NCBI GenBank assembly: GCA_021772985.1
Contig: JAJFKX010000016.1
Location: 1 to 43,980 of the forward strand
Length of the DNA stretch: 43,980 nt
Reading direction: 5' to 3'
Origin: Gammaproteobacteria bacterium
GTDB taxonomy: Bacteria > Pseudomonadota > Gammaproteobacteria > Xanthomonadales > Wenzhouxiangellaceae
Position numbers and translations under genes: made by a program. This document shows, one piece after another, positions 1 through 8,124 of the stretch (the first letter of the stretch is position 1; each line of letters begins with the position of its first letter). The notes under the pieces were generated by a model, which did no database searches, had not been told where the DNA came from, and saw nothing but the letters and a program-made list of their open reading frames with translations.

Positions 1-126
1 AAATGCAAGCTTTATGTGCGATCCAACGCAAAATGCTCACAGGCTTATGGGCTTGCCTCAGAAACAATCAACCATTTGATAGCAGCTTATTGTTTGCCAT
101 TAAACCAGATAATGCTTGACGATTAA
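1..126 (+). CDS. possible 3' end of a gene cut by the window edge
   Basis: Frame 1 is open from the first base to a TAA at 124-126 and would encode about 41 residues ending in LNQIMLDD. A second frame is also open for part of the stretch, so the coding claim is weak. If real, the gene converges on the minus-strand sulfotransferase gene that ends at 143. No family was recognised. Confidence 0.2.
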   Translation, partial: KCKLYVRSNAKCSQAYGLASETINHLIAAYCLPLNQIMLDD

Positions 127-142
127 CTAAGTATCTACAAAG

Positions 143-910
143 CTAATCAATAAAAAAATCTGCCCAGTCGGTGTCGGCAAATTGTGATTTAAGTAGGTGG
201 TAATTTTTGATCGCATCCAACATCCGTCGATCTTCAAGTTTGATCAGCTCCGGGGCAAGACCATGCTGCGCCAGGCTAAGAAAATCCAAGATGGCTCCAA
301 TCTGATGATCAAACCCAATGCATAAATCTTCATAGGCAACTTCCAGTATCGGATGGTGGGCAAAAATCTGCCGGATGTGTTTCCGCCAGTTAATCGTTTC
401 CTGAAAATCCTGTTGCATCAGTTGAGCATCCAGACAAATGCTCTGGCGTGTCGCCGGTTTGGGTTGGTACTGTTTGCCTTGTGCCTGAGCAGTGTCAGCA
501 TCAATAAATGCCTGCCAATGTCCGGTTTGACGTGCCAGCACCTGGGACAGGTGCCGCCAGACCAGGTTTTGCCGGTATAAGTGGATGATCTTAAGTTGGG
601 GAATTGCGGATAGAAGCTCCCAAATATCCTGCCACACAGGATTGCCGCGATTGTCCGGCCAGGTCTGTTGGATACCGGGATGGTAAGCATGGTGCACAAA
701 ACCGGCGCATTCAACGTTATCCTGCTCAGCAAAGGCATATTGTTCAAGAATTTCTGCAGTTGGCAGTGTCAGTGGGTAGGGCAGATCTTGTTTGTTGGGG
801 TTTAACAGTTCACCGGCAACGGCAATTTGGGGATGCTGGTTAAGTGCGGTACGCAGCATGTGCGTGCCCGAACGTGGATAGGTGATAACAACAAAAGGTT
901 TTACCAGCAT
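143..910 (-). CDS. sulfotransferase family protein
   Basis: This is a 255-residue PAPS-dependent sulfotransferase-type protein. The 5'-phosphosulfate-binding loop is TYPRSGTHM near residues 10-18. A 3'-phosphate-binding segment HLYRQNLVWRHLS lies near 110-122, with Arg113 and Ser122 in the usual places, and VAYEDL occurs towards the C-terminus. Members of this fold move a sulfuryl group from PAPS to a hydroxyl or amine on a small molecule, sugar or peptide; the acceptor here cannot be read from sequence. It is the last gene of the minus-strand run that starts at 8124, 59 bp downstream of the CxxCH protein gene, with a strong hairpin in the gap. It resembles the sulfotransferase at 2746-3480 in length and motif order, but the two are not near-identical copies. 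Confidence 0.8.
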   Translation of the reverse strand: MLVKPFVVITYPRSGTHMLRTALNQHPQIAVAGELLNPNKQDLPYPLTLPTAEILEQYAFAEQDNVECAGFVHHAYHPGIQQTWPDNRGNPVWQDIWELLSAIPQLKIIHLYRQNLVWRHLSQVLARQTGHWQAFIDADTAQAQGKQYQPKPATRQSICLDAQLMQQDFQETINWRKHIRQIFAHHPILEVAYEDLCIGFDHQIGAILDFLSLAQHGLAPELIKLEDRRMLDAIKNYHLLKSQFADTDWADFFID

Positions 911-917
911 AACTGCA

Positions 918-944
918 AGACCCGGCCATGTTATGGCCGGGTCT
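918..944. promoter_or_regulatory. perfect 12-bp intergenic hairpin
   Basis: AGACCCGGCCAT at 918-929 pairs perfectly with ATGGCCGGGTCT at 933-944 around a 3-base loop. No T-run follows on either strand, so it is not a typical intrinsic terminator. In the minus-strand transcript it ends seven bases before the ATG of the sulfotransferase gene at 910. It could therefore cover the ribosome-binding region, or stabilise the end of the upstream message. Confidence 0.6.
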
Positions 945-969
945 GATTGGTTACTGTTTATACAGGGTG

Positions 970-2712
970 CTAATCGGTTTCTGATCCCGTGGAGAAATAA
1001 TTAACTGCACGTTCCAATACCGCATCACCACTTTGCTCACCGATGGCATCCGGATTGCCATAACCACCACCGGCTAAACGGTTTTTATTGATCAGCAGGA
1101 AATTAAACAGGCTATCACCATCGCCATTCAAGGCATTGCCATGGCAACCCATACAACCACCCATGGTGACTGTTGGGGTATGTGGCACATTGAGGATATT
1201 GGCTGCTGCCCGATTATTGGTGAACACAACCTTGCCGGTTGTGCTGTTTGCTGTCGGGCCTGCGACACCGCCTTTGAACAACTGCACACCAGGCTGGCTG
1301 CTTTCGATAACATCATTGGCCAAGTAAAAGTCCTTGGTGGCCGGGTCGACAGGTTCGTTGGCATTTTGCTCGTTAACCGGAATGGCTTGAATACCTTTTA
1401 ATTCATAATATTGCCATACCGATTTTGCAAACTGGCCGGAGCTGGCCATGGCCTGTTTAACTTCGGCGTTAACCGCTTCAACCGTATTGGTGATAGTAGG
1501 TGGTTGTACCACTGCAATCGGACCAGCCATACCTGCGGGAATCTGATAGGTTCCGGGAACAAAGTTATAACCATTGGACTTAACCACATCGCCGGCTTTG
1601 GGCAGGGTGATGGTCACTGGATAAGTGCTGCCATTATTGATCACAGCAGATGGCGCATTGCCGGTAGGCGCGTCATATGCCAATTGATCGTAGGAGGTCA
1701 GAAAATAGACGCCGGTGTCCTGTCCTGATGGGGTTTTCAGGTTGTCCACATGCTGGAAAGTGGCATAGGTAAAGGTCGGATAATTTTCCATTTTGCGGAT
1801 AATATGCAAACCAACCAAACCAAAAGTACCCACTTGTGGAGTGGGGTCTTCGTCTGTGCCGGTGTAATAAATCGCTTCGGCAGTGTGGTAGCGGCCTGAA
1901 TTGAATTGATCATCAGTCAATACCCGCCATGCGGCTTTGATTTCAATCGACTCACTTGTATCACCTGAGTTAGGTGGTAACACCAGATTGGTGGGTGCTT
2001 GGTCTTTGCTGGGCGCGGGGAAAAAGGTTTGCACATAATCGTATTCGCCCTGATTCACCTTGGCCTCGAACAGGATTTGATAGTCATCAAACGGATTCGA
2101 CGATGGTGTTGGCGGGTTTTTCGGGAAGAAAATGGTGTTTTGGCCGATTTGGTTGTTTTCATCCAGATTATTGAAACGCGCATCGGCGGAAGCCACCGTT
2201 AATACCTGGTAGGCATATTGTGGTGCGGTCGTCTGAAAAGGCGGTAGTTTGCTGCTTGATTTGGGTAACAGCTCGGTACGGTGTGCAAACGATTCCCAGG
2301 TCAGGATATTGGTGCTGAAGTTGGAACCGGCACTTTGACCTGACTGGTAAAAATCAGCGCTGCCTGAAATAACAAAATTACCTTTAGGGTTAACCACGCC
2401 ACGCACAACGGTATTGACGCCGCTGCCGGTCTTGCCGGATGGCTCGGCAGGTGAGTTAAGGTAAATGAATTCGCGCCAGGCAAAGCGGGCATATTCGGTA
2501 TGATCCGGTGAGTTAGTGCCGGAATTGTATGCTGGCGGTTCTGCCGGAAGTGCCGGTGGAGTGGCGGTTAAATCTGCTGCAGTTATCGGTTGCCCACCTG
2601 GGAATGATTGTGCAAATACACTGCCGCTTAATGCAAAACTAGCGGCAATGAGGATGGCAATGCTGCCTCCCTGTACTGTCCTCTCCGAGACTGGTGTTGC
2701 TGATGTTGTCAT
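970..2712 (-). CDS. secreted protein with a single C-terminal CxxCH haem-binding motif
   Basis: This 580-residue protein has a long n-region, a hydrophobic stretch near residues 16-33 and an Ala-Gln junction (SVFAQ) typical of Sec signal cleavage, so it is probably periplasmic. One CMGCH motif at residues 520-524 could bind a c-type haem. The body contains segments such as FAWREFIYLN, KAAWRVLTDDQ, GLVGLHIIRKM and YATFQHVDN. I recognise these as shared by a family of bacterial proteins of unknown function that also end in a CxxCH. The start is supported by a very good ribosome-binding site, AAGGAGAGG, just upstream. The gene sits 33 bp after one sulfotransferase gene and 59 bp before another, so it looks co-transcribed. 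An electron-transfer or redox role is inference; no catalytic residues are obvious. Confidence 0.7.
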   Translation of the reverse strand: MTTSATPVSERTVQGGSIAILIAASFALSGSVFAQSFPGGQPITAADLTATPPALPAEPPAYNSGTNSPDHTEYARFAWREFIYLNSPAEPSGKTGSGVNTVVRGVVNPKGNFVISGSADFYQSGQSAGSNFSTNILTWESFAHRTELLPKSSSKLPPFQTTAPQYAYQVLTVASADARFNNLDENNQIGQNTIFFPKNPPTPSSNPFDDYQILFEAKVNQGEYDYVQTFFPAPSKDQAPTNLVLPPNSGDTSESIEIKAAWRVLTDDQFNSGRYHTAEAIYYTGTDEDPTPQVGTFGLVGLHIIRKMENYPTFTYATFQHVDNLKTPSGQDTGVYFLTSYDQLAYDAPTGNAPSAVINNGSTYPVTITLPKAGDVVKSNGYNFVPGTYQIPAGMAGPIAVVQPPTITNTVEAVNAEVKQAMASSGQFAKSVWQYYELKGIQAIPVNEQNANEPVDPATKDFYLANDVIESSQPGVQLFKGGVAGPTANSTTGKVVFTNNRAAANILNVPHTPTVTMGGCMGCHGNALNGDGDSLFNFLLINKNRLAGGGYGNPDAIGEQSGDAVLERAVNYFSTGSETD

Positions 2713-2745
2713 GGTTCCTCTCCTTTTGAATATGTAGAAACGTTG

Positions 2746-3480
2746 TTATGCCCTTAATTCTTTGGCTAGTTGGGCATCGTCTAGCTGCACCGCGATTTGG
2801 TCGAAGTTTTTCACCAGTAATTGCAAGTCGTCAGCGTTTTGCTTGCGGCTGGTTATCTGTAACGGATGAAAATCAAGATCCAAAAAGCGTAATACTTTAT
2901 GTTGGCTGGTAGCTGAGCTTGCTGTTTCATACTCCAGCAAGCAATAGGTTTGTCCGCTTTGCGAGATTTGCGCACATATTTCAGCATAGTAGCTGTTATT
3001 CAGTTCAATCTCCTGGTACAGCTCGTCAAGGTTCAGGGTTACCTGTGTTAATGGCAAGCCGGGATGTTCGGAGCTGCTGTAGTCCTCCCAGGTGTCGCGC
3101 TGTTCTGCGATCAGTCGGGAGACATGGGTTTTGATACGGTTGTTGCGTCGTAAAACAATTTTTTTGATGCCGGGATCATCAAGTAAAATCTGTAGTGCTT
3201 CAGGGTTTTGCCAGTGGGTCATTTTAAAACCGACATACTGGTGTCCGATGTTATGCCGCCATAGCTTGTCCAAAAAAGCCACTGGTTGTGCATCGCGGCT
3301 GGTAATATCCCCCAGACTGAAGTCACTGTCACGCAATTCCAATGCATAAAAAATCCCACGCGGGTTAAATACTTCGTGATGGCATAAAATATCCGGATGT
3401 GAATTCAGCATGGTGCACAGCATATTACTGCCGCTGCGTGGGGCAGCCAGAATTACAAACCGCTGCAGCTGTTCATGCAT
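2746..3480 (-). CDS. sulfotransferase family protein
   Basis: This is a 244-residue sulfotransferase-type protein. The N-terminal phosphosulfate loop is AAPRSGSNM near residues 12-20, followed by LCTMLNSHPDI and HHEVFNP. The second nucleotide-binding segment, KIVLRRNNRIKTHVS, lies near 107-121. This arrangement matches short bacterial sulfotransferases rather than the larger nodulation-type enzymes. The start codon overlaps the end of the WD40 gene by 8 bp, so translation is probably coupled and the two proteins are likely needed together. The acceptor is unknown; if the upstream GTP cyclohydrolase fusion starts a small-molecule pathway, this enzyme could sulfate the product or an intermediate. 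Confidence 0.8.
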   Translation of the reverse strand: MHEQLQRFVILAAPRSGSNMLCTMLNSHPDILCHHEVFNPRGIFYALELRDSDFSLGDITSRDAQPVAFLDKLWRHNIGHQYVGFKMTHWQNPEALQILLDDPGIKKIVLRRNNRIKTHVSRLIAEQRDTWEDYSSSEHPGLPLTQVTLNLDELYQEIELNNSYYAEICAQISQSGQTYCLLEYETASSATSQHKVLRFLDLDFHPLQITSRKQNADDLQLLVKNFDQIAVQLDDAQLAKELRA

Positions 3481-5347
3481 AAGACGGGCCGGTCACTTTT
3501 TGAGTCATGCAGTGTAGTGTGTTGATCACCTTCAGATTATCCGGTTCAACCAGATATACAGCACCGTCATAGGAGGCGGCTGCCAGGTGGCCGTTCAGCG
3601 GTGTTATCGAGCTGATGCCATTTTGGGCAATGCTTGCATGGGTAACCTGCCCGGTGCTCAGGGTTACCCGGATTAATTCACCCCAATAGTTGGTGACCAC
3701 CACCACATCCGGGGTTAGAAAACATAATGCCTTGGGCGAGCGTCGGCCCAAATGAATGCTGTGGTATAGCACACCATCATCCAGACCATGTACTTTCAGG
3801 GTGAAGTCACGCCCGGTGCTGGCCACAAAACGGCCGCTGGGGTCAATGTCTACATCGTCGACAATTGCGGTATGGCCGATATATTCACATCGCAATTGTC
3901 CATCGTAATTCCAGGATGCGACTGAACCATCTGCGCTGCAACTGACGCCGATCGGCAGGCTGGGGTGCAGGCGCAGAGCTTTAACAGCATTGTCATGAAC
4001 TTTGAGTTTGTTCAGGCAGCTGCCGTCAATTGCCAAATGCGCGACTGCACCACTGTAGCAACCTACAAAAATTTCCCCGGCATGTGCAGCCAGTGCTGAG
4101 GTTCGGATGCTGTTAATCGGGCCTTCAGCCAATGGAATAGGTTGGGTTGACTGCAATCGACCATTGTCGGCATTGAAGATATGCAGGCTCTGGTCATGTG
4201 CACCTGCGATGATCCGTTGCCGATCTGGATCAACGGTTATCGCATTCATCAGTACCGGTCCGTTATCGGGCTGGGTTTGGGCATGCCAACAGCTGGTCTC
4301 GGTATCCAATTGACCCACGCGAATTTTGCCGTCATCGCTGACCAGTACAACATGGGTATCGGTTTGTGCAGCAATGTCGTTAAAGCAGGCATTGCCTTTA
4401 ACCTGGCTATCAGCACCGATTTCTTCCTGGCAGGCGCCACTGGTGGCATCCCAAACCAAAACGGTTCCATCGAAGGTGCCGGCAATTACCCGTTGTCCAT
4501 CGGCTGACCAGTTGAAAGAACGTTCCCACAGTGCCGGCCGACTGGCAAGTTGTTTAATGAGTTGCAGCTCACCGGTGGCCTTATCCGTGGCCCAGATCAA
4601 AATACGTTGGTCGTAAGCTGCTGAAAGGATATGACCACTGTCAGTCGCCACTGCAACTTTCTTAATGCCGGAAGTATGTGCTTTGACATCAGCCAGTGGG
4701 GCCCCGCTGTGTAGATCAAATACTCTGATATGGCCGTCATCGCATCCAAGCACAGCCCGGCCATTCAACGGATCAATTGCGCAGCTGTCGGTTTCGGTTT
4801 CAAACGGCCCCCAGATGCTGAGTTGTTTGCCGCTATGCAGATCCCATACCCGCAGGGTCATGTCATCACCGGAAGTATACAATCGGCCCGCATGATACCC
4901 AATTGACAATACGTCTTTCTGATGTCCACGGATAATTCGATGGATGTTGCCGGTGCTTAGATTCCAGACAATGATGCGCCAGTCACGTGATACTGAAGCG
5001 CCGAGTTGTTGATCGATAAATACAAAATCTTCGACATCATCGTCATGGCCCTGTAATACCTGCAAAAGCTTGTTGCTGGTTAAATCCCAGATGTAAATGT
5101 TGTAGTCGGAAGAAGAAGTCGCTGCCAATGTGCCGTCAGCATTGACATTGACCCGGTTGACCAGGTGCTGGTGATAGCCAAGTAATTCTACCGTGCTGGT
5201 TTCACGGTCAAAGATGGCGACTGCACTGTCATAACCCGAGGTGATGATTTTGCTGCTGCCTGGAATTTCCGCAGCGCAGGTAATTGGGCCGCGGTGGCGG
5301 GTGAATACCTGTGCATGCTGGTGTTGATGGTTGTTTGCTGCGTCCAT
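3473..5347 (-). CDS. WD40-repeat protein, two predicted beta-propellers (ToxC-like context)
   Basis: This 624-residue protein consists almost entirely of WD40-type blades. Clear examples are NIYIWDLTSNKLLQ, WRIIVWNLSTGN, LRVWDLHSGKQ, HIRVFDLHSGAP and VLVWDATSGAC. The later blades are more degenerate but keep the GH/D...W rhythm. I count about 14 blades, enough for two seven-bladed propellers. There is no signal peptide and no enzymatic domain attached, so it is probably a cytoplasmic scaffold or an unusual enzyme. It lies 1 bp after the 493-residue gene and overlaps the next sulfotransferase gene by 8 bp. A WD-repeat protein next to a dedicated GTP cyclohydrolase II is the arrangement of toxB-toxC in toxoflavin operons. 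Orthology with ToxC is inferred from context and not tested. Confidence 0.8.
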   Translation of the reverse strand: MDAANNHQHQHAQVFTRHRGPITCAAEIPGSSKIITSGYDSAVAIFDRETSTVELLGYHQHLVNRVNVNADGTLAATSSSDYNIYIWDLTSNKLLQVLQGHDDDVEDFVFIDQQLGASVSRDWRIIVWNLSTGNIHRIIRGHQKDVLSIGYHAGRLYTSGDDMTLRVWDLHSGKQLSIWGPFETETDSCAIDPLNGRAVLGCDDGHIRVFDLHSGAPLADVKAHTSGIKKVAVATDSGHILSAAYDQRILIWATDKATGELQLIKQLASRPALWERSFNWSADGQRVIAGTFDGTVLVWDATSGACQEEIGADSQVKGNACFNDIAAQTDTHVVLVSDDGKIRVGQLDTETSCWHAQTQPDNGPVLMNAITVDPDRQRIIAGAHDQSLHIFNADNGRLQSTQPIPLAEGPINSIRTSALAAHAGEIFVGCYSGAVAHLAIDGSCLNKLKVHDNAVKALRLHPSLPIGVSCSADGSVASWNYDGQLRCEYIGHTAIVDDVDIDPSGRFVASTGRDFTLKVHGLDDGVLYHSIHLGRRSPKALCFLTPDVVVVTNYWGELIRVTLSTGQVTHASIAQNGISSITPLNGHLAAASYDGAVYLVEPDNLKVINTLHCMTQKVTGPSYA

Positions 5348-5348
5348 T

Positions 5349-6830
5349 TTAAAAATGGATTCCTATCTGGTGGCGTTGTTTGGGGTTGAGTTCATTACAG
5401 GGCTGAGTTTGAAACTGTTGCAGATAGTCATCAGCGGTAATTCCATTGACCGCAACATTGTTGTAATCGGCGCCATTGATCAGTGCCTGAGGATTGTTGT
5501 GTGCTAGTGCTGTAATCCAGCGTTGGTAATTGCGCTTGCGTTCTGCATTGGAATAAAACCAGTTGCTGTTGACGGTAAAAAAAGCATTGCTCCACCACAC
5601 ATAAACACTGTTCAGTGATTTTATTGCCGCCAGCAGAGGTTGTGGATCTGAGAGTAAATTGCATGCAATAAATGTATGCGGCAACTGCTGATATGCCAGC
5701 CAGTGTTGTCTGAACGCCTGAGCGCCACCCCATTTATCCAGTTCCAGTTGCCAGAAGTACTCCATGTCCGACCAGTTGACGTTATCCGGTGTGACATCCT
5801 GCCAAAGCTGGTAGAAAGTTTCCGGATGCGGATTGGTATGAAACAGGTGTCGGATGTAACCGGGGTAATCAGTGCCGTCCCATTCGGTGACCATCTGTCG
5901 GCGAATTTTGAGCGCTTGTTGACTGTAGTCAAAAAAGATCACCCGGGTGGTGGGGGCGTAGCCGTGAACCTGTAAGATTCGATTGGTCTTGAAGCCCGCT
6001 GCCACCGTGCATACAGCATCCAGCGGGGTAGTGGTATCGGTTGCCTGCAGATCCTGATAGGACTCAATATTCCATAAGAACACCCCGTTACGGGCATGTT
6101 GGGTTTGCGCACCGATACCCTGCAGGAAACGCTGTTGATCAGCGCTTAGCAGTGGATCGTCAGCGAAGCCGTTGAGTGGCTTATCCAGATAGTCAAAAAA
6201 ACGCTGGCCGGCATCCCCGGTTGCTACATTCAGATTTAGACGATCATGGTTGACAGCAGCAGGGAACCCCAATACCGGGGTGTTTTGTCGCAGGCTGGCA
6301 TCGATAAATCCCCAACCGGCGATATCCGGTTTGAGCTGCTGCTGCCCGGTTCCGGCCGTGAGCCGGCTAGTCAATTCGGAATTCTGTTGTGTTACCAGTT
6401 TGGCTTGGAGCAGTGTTTGGTATTGTTCTGAGGGTTGCCCAAAGTCCGGCTTGCCCAATAGCTGGTACTGGTTCAAATCAACCAGCAGGCCATCGGTTTT
6501 TAACCCATAACAACCAGTATCGCTTTGTTGCCAGTCGCCGGTGATAAAAAAATCCTGCTCACCAATCCAGCGACGCAAAGCGGTATGAAAAGCTTCCTTA
6601 CCCCAATGCGGTGGGGTCCATTGTTCATCGATGATATGGCCGGTTTGCTGGATCAGACAGTGTTGGTAACCGGCGGCACAGGCTTGATCGAGTAATTGAT
6701 TGATGCCGGTGGCTTCGATAATTGGTCCATGGTATCCATAGCGCGACCAGGCAATGGTGAATTCGCGCAACCGGGCCTGCCCAGGCGAAGCTGACGCTGA
6801 ACTCAGCAACCCGAATACCAACTTACCCAT
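5349..6830 (-). CDS. unrecognised 493-residue protein of the ribA-like operon
   Basis: I do not recognise a family. The protein is soluble-looking, rich in Trp, Tyr and Gln, with no signal peptide or membrane span. The N-terminus (GKLVFGLLSSAS, then YGYHGPIIEA and HCLIQQTGHIID) alternates beta-strand and helix as in a Rossmann or glycosyltransferase-A-like fold. A central stretch near residues 275-320 (VAAGFKTNRILQVHG, then TRVIFFDYSQQAL) looks like two strands ending in an acidic residue, as in nucleotide- or SAM-binding folds. These are impressions, not domain calls. Its start overlaps the end of the GTP cyclohydrolase fusion gene by 8 bp, and the WD40 gene follows after 1 bp. It is therefore an integral member of the operon and the most likely place for a new enzyme activity. 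Confidence 0.75.
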   Translation of the reverse strand: MGKLVFGLLSSASASPGQARLREFTIAWSRYGYHGPIIEATGINQLLDQACAAGYQHCLIQQTGHIIDEQWTPPHWGKEAFHTALRRWIGEQDFFITGDWQQSDTGCYGLKTDGLLVDLNQYQLLGKPDFGQPSEQYQTLLQAKLVTQQNSELTSRLTAGTGQQQLKPDIAGWGFIDASLRQNTPVLGFPAAVNHDRLNLNVATGDAGQRFFDYLDKPLNGFADDPLLSADQQRFLQGIGAQTQHARNGVFLWNIESYQDLQATDTTTPLDAVCTVAAGFKTNRILQVHGYAPTTRVIFFDYSQQALKIRRQMVTEWDGTDYPGYIRHLFHTNPHPETFYQLWQDVTPDNVNWSDMEYFWQLELDKWGGAQAFRQHWLAYQQLPHTFIACNLLSDPQPLLAAIKSLNSVYVWWSNAFFTVNSNWFYSNAERKRNYQRWITALAHNNPQALINGADYNNVAVNGITADDYLQQFQTQPCNELNPKQRHQIGIHF

Positions 6831-8124
6831 AAGCAGCCTGATCTGCCGGTTGCGGAACAGCTAAAGAATGTCCGCCGCTGGATAACAATACGCCATCGCC
6901 AAAGTGCCTGGCATTGCAAAGCTCGGCGGAAAACTCCGGTAATGCCTGCGCAGCAGCGCGTACGGCGGTTTCCAGGCATTGGGTTTTTACATAAATGGTA
7001 ATCACATCAGCGACTTGCTGGCGAATGAATGAGCGCACCAGTGTCAGTCCGCCTTCCACCAGCAGTGAGTCAATTCGGCGGTTATATAAACTTCTCAGCG
7101 GGCTTGTCAGGTCATGATCAGCGGCGTTGATCAGCGCGCTGTGTTCAGTTTGCTCAGTGGTTGATTTACCGATGATAAAGGTGCGTCGATTGACGGGTGT
7201 ATAGGGGCACAAATGCCGGCCTGCAAAGATTACCCGATCGGGTTGTCGTTGCGGTTTTCGGCCCAGCCGGTCACTGCGGGATGTCAGTTGCGGTTTATCG
7301 TTAAGCCAGGTTTTGGCACCGACAGCCACAGCAGCATACTTTTCTCGTAACTGGTGCACCCGTTGCCAGTCTGCCTGGCACGAAATCGCGGTCTGGCTAC
7401 CGTTTTGGGTGGTGGTAAGGCCACTTTCACTCAGTGCAAAGTTAATGTGGACCAGTGGGCGCTGGCTGGTTTTATTAGGTTTTTCGGGTAGATTTTCGCG
7501 ATTATTTTTTGGGTCGATGGTGCTGCTGAGCGTCAGCAGATGGCCCATTTGCTCGCGTTTGGTTTGCAGGTAGCCGGCAGAGTGTTCGTTGGCGCGTATA
7601 GTGACAGGTTCCCGACCGCTGACAGTAATACCCAAGTCTTTTAAAGCGCTGATTTTTAAAGGGTTATTGGTCATCAGCCGGATCGATCCAACACCCAGGT
7701 CACGTAAAATATCTGCAGCTTCATCATAGGTGCGCGCATCAACCGGAAGACCCAGCAGGGTGTTGGCTTCGATGGTGTCATGCCCTTGCTCCTGCAAGGC
7801 ATAAGCGCGAATTTTATTACCCAAACCAATTCCGCGACCTTCCTGTTGCAGATACAGCACAACACCGTCGTGTTTGGCGATGTATTGCAAGGCAAAATCC
7901 AACTGCTCCTTACAGTCGCATTTCAGCGAGCCTAATACCTCTGAAGTAAAACAGGCCGAGTGAACCCGTACCGGCAAATCATGACAGCCTTCGGTTTTAC
8001 CTGAGACTATTGCAGTTGAGGTATCACCATTGGGGGCACGGTAAATTTTGACAACAAAAGTGCCGAATTCTGTTGGCAGGCTGGTTTCTGCCTCAAGCGT
8101 TATGCTTCTCGTTATGCCATCCAT
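6823..8124 (-). CDS. GTP cyclohydrolase II fused to a RibD-type reductase domain
   Basis: Residues 1-200 are a GTP cyclohydrolase II, which opens the imidazole ring of GTP to give the diaminopyrimidine precursor of riboflavin and related compounds. The zinc cysteines are Cys58, Cys69 and Cys71 (HSACFTSEVLGSLKCDC), followed by EGRGIGLGNKIRAY at 95-108 and the MTNNPLK segment at 151. Residues from about 222 to 420 match the RibD C-terminal reductase, with GAKTWLNDKP and LLVEGGLTLVRSF. There is no N-terminal DHBP synthase (RibB), as found in RibBA proteins, and no RibD deaminase domain. The gene leads a tight minus-strand operon with a WD40 protein and sulfotransferases and no other riboflavin gene. 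That points to a secondary pathway, as with ToxB/ToxE of toxoflavin synthesis, rather than core riboflavin supply. No FMN-riboswitch sequence is visible upstream. Confidence 0.88.
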   Translation of the reverse strand: MDGITRSITLEAETSLPTEFGTFVVKIYRAPNGDTSTAIVSGKTEGCHDLPVRVHSACFTSEVLGSLKCDCKEQLDFALQYIAKHDGVVLYLQQEGRGIGLGNKIRAYALQEQGHDTIEANTLLGLPVDARTYDEAADILRDLGVGSIRLMTNNPLKISALKDLGITVSGREPVTIRANEHSAGYLQTKREQMGHLLTLSSTIDPKNNRENLPEKPNKTSQRPLVHINFALSESGLTTTQNGSQTAISCQADWQRVHQLREKYAAVAVGAKTWLNDKPQLTSRSDRLGRKPQRQPDRVIFAGRHLCPYTPVNRRTFIIGKSTTEQTEHSALINAADHDLTSPLRSLYNRRIDSLLVEGGLTLVRSFIRQQVADVITIYVKTQCLETAVRAAAQALPEFSAELCNARHFGDGVLLSSGGHSLAVPQPADQAAYG

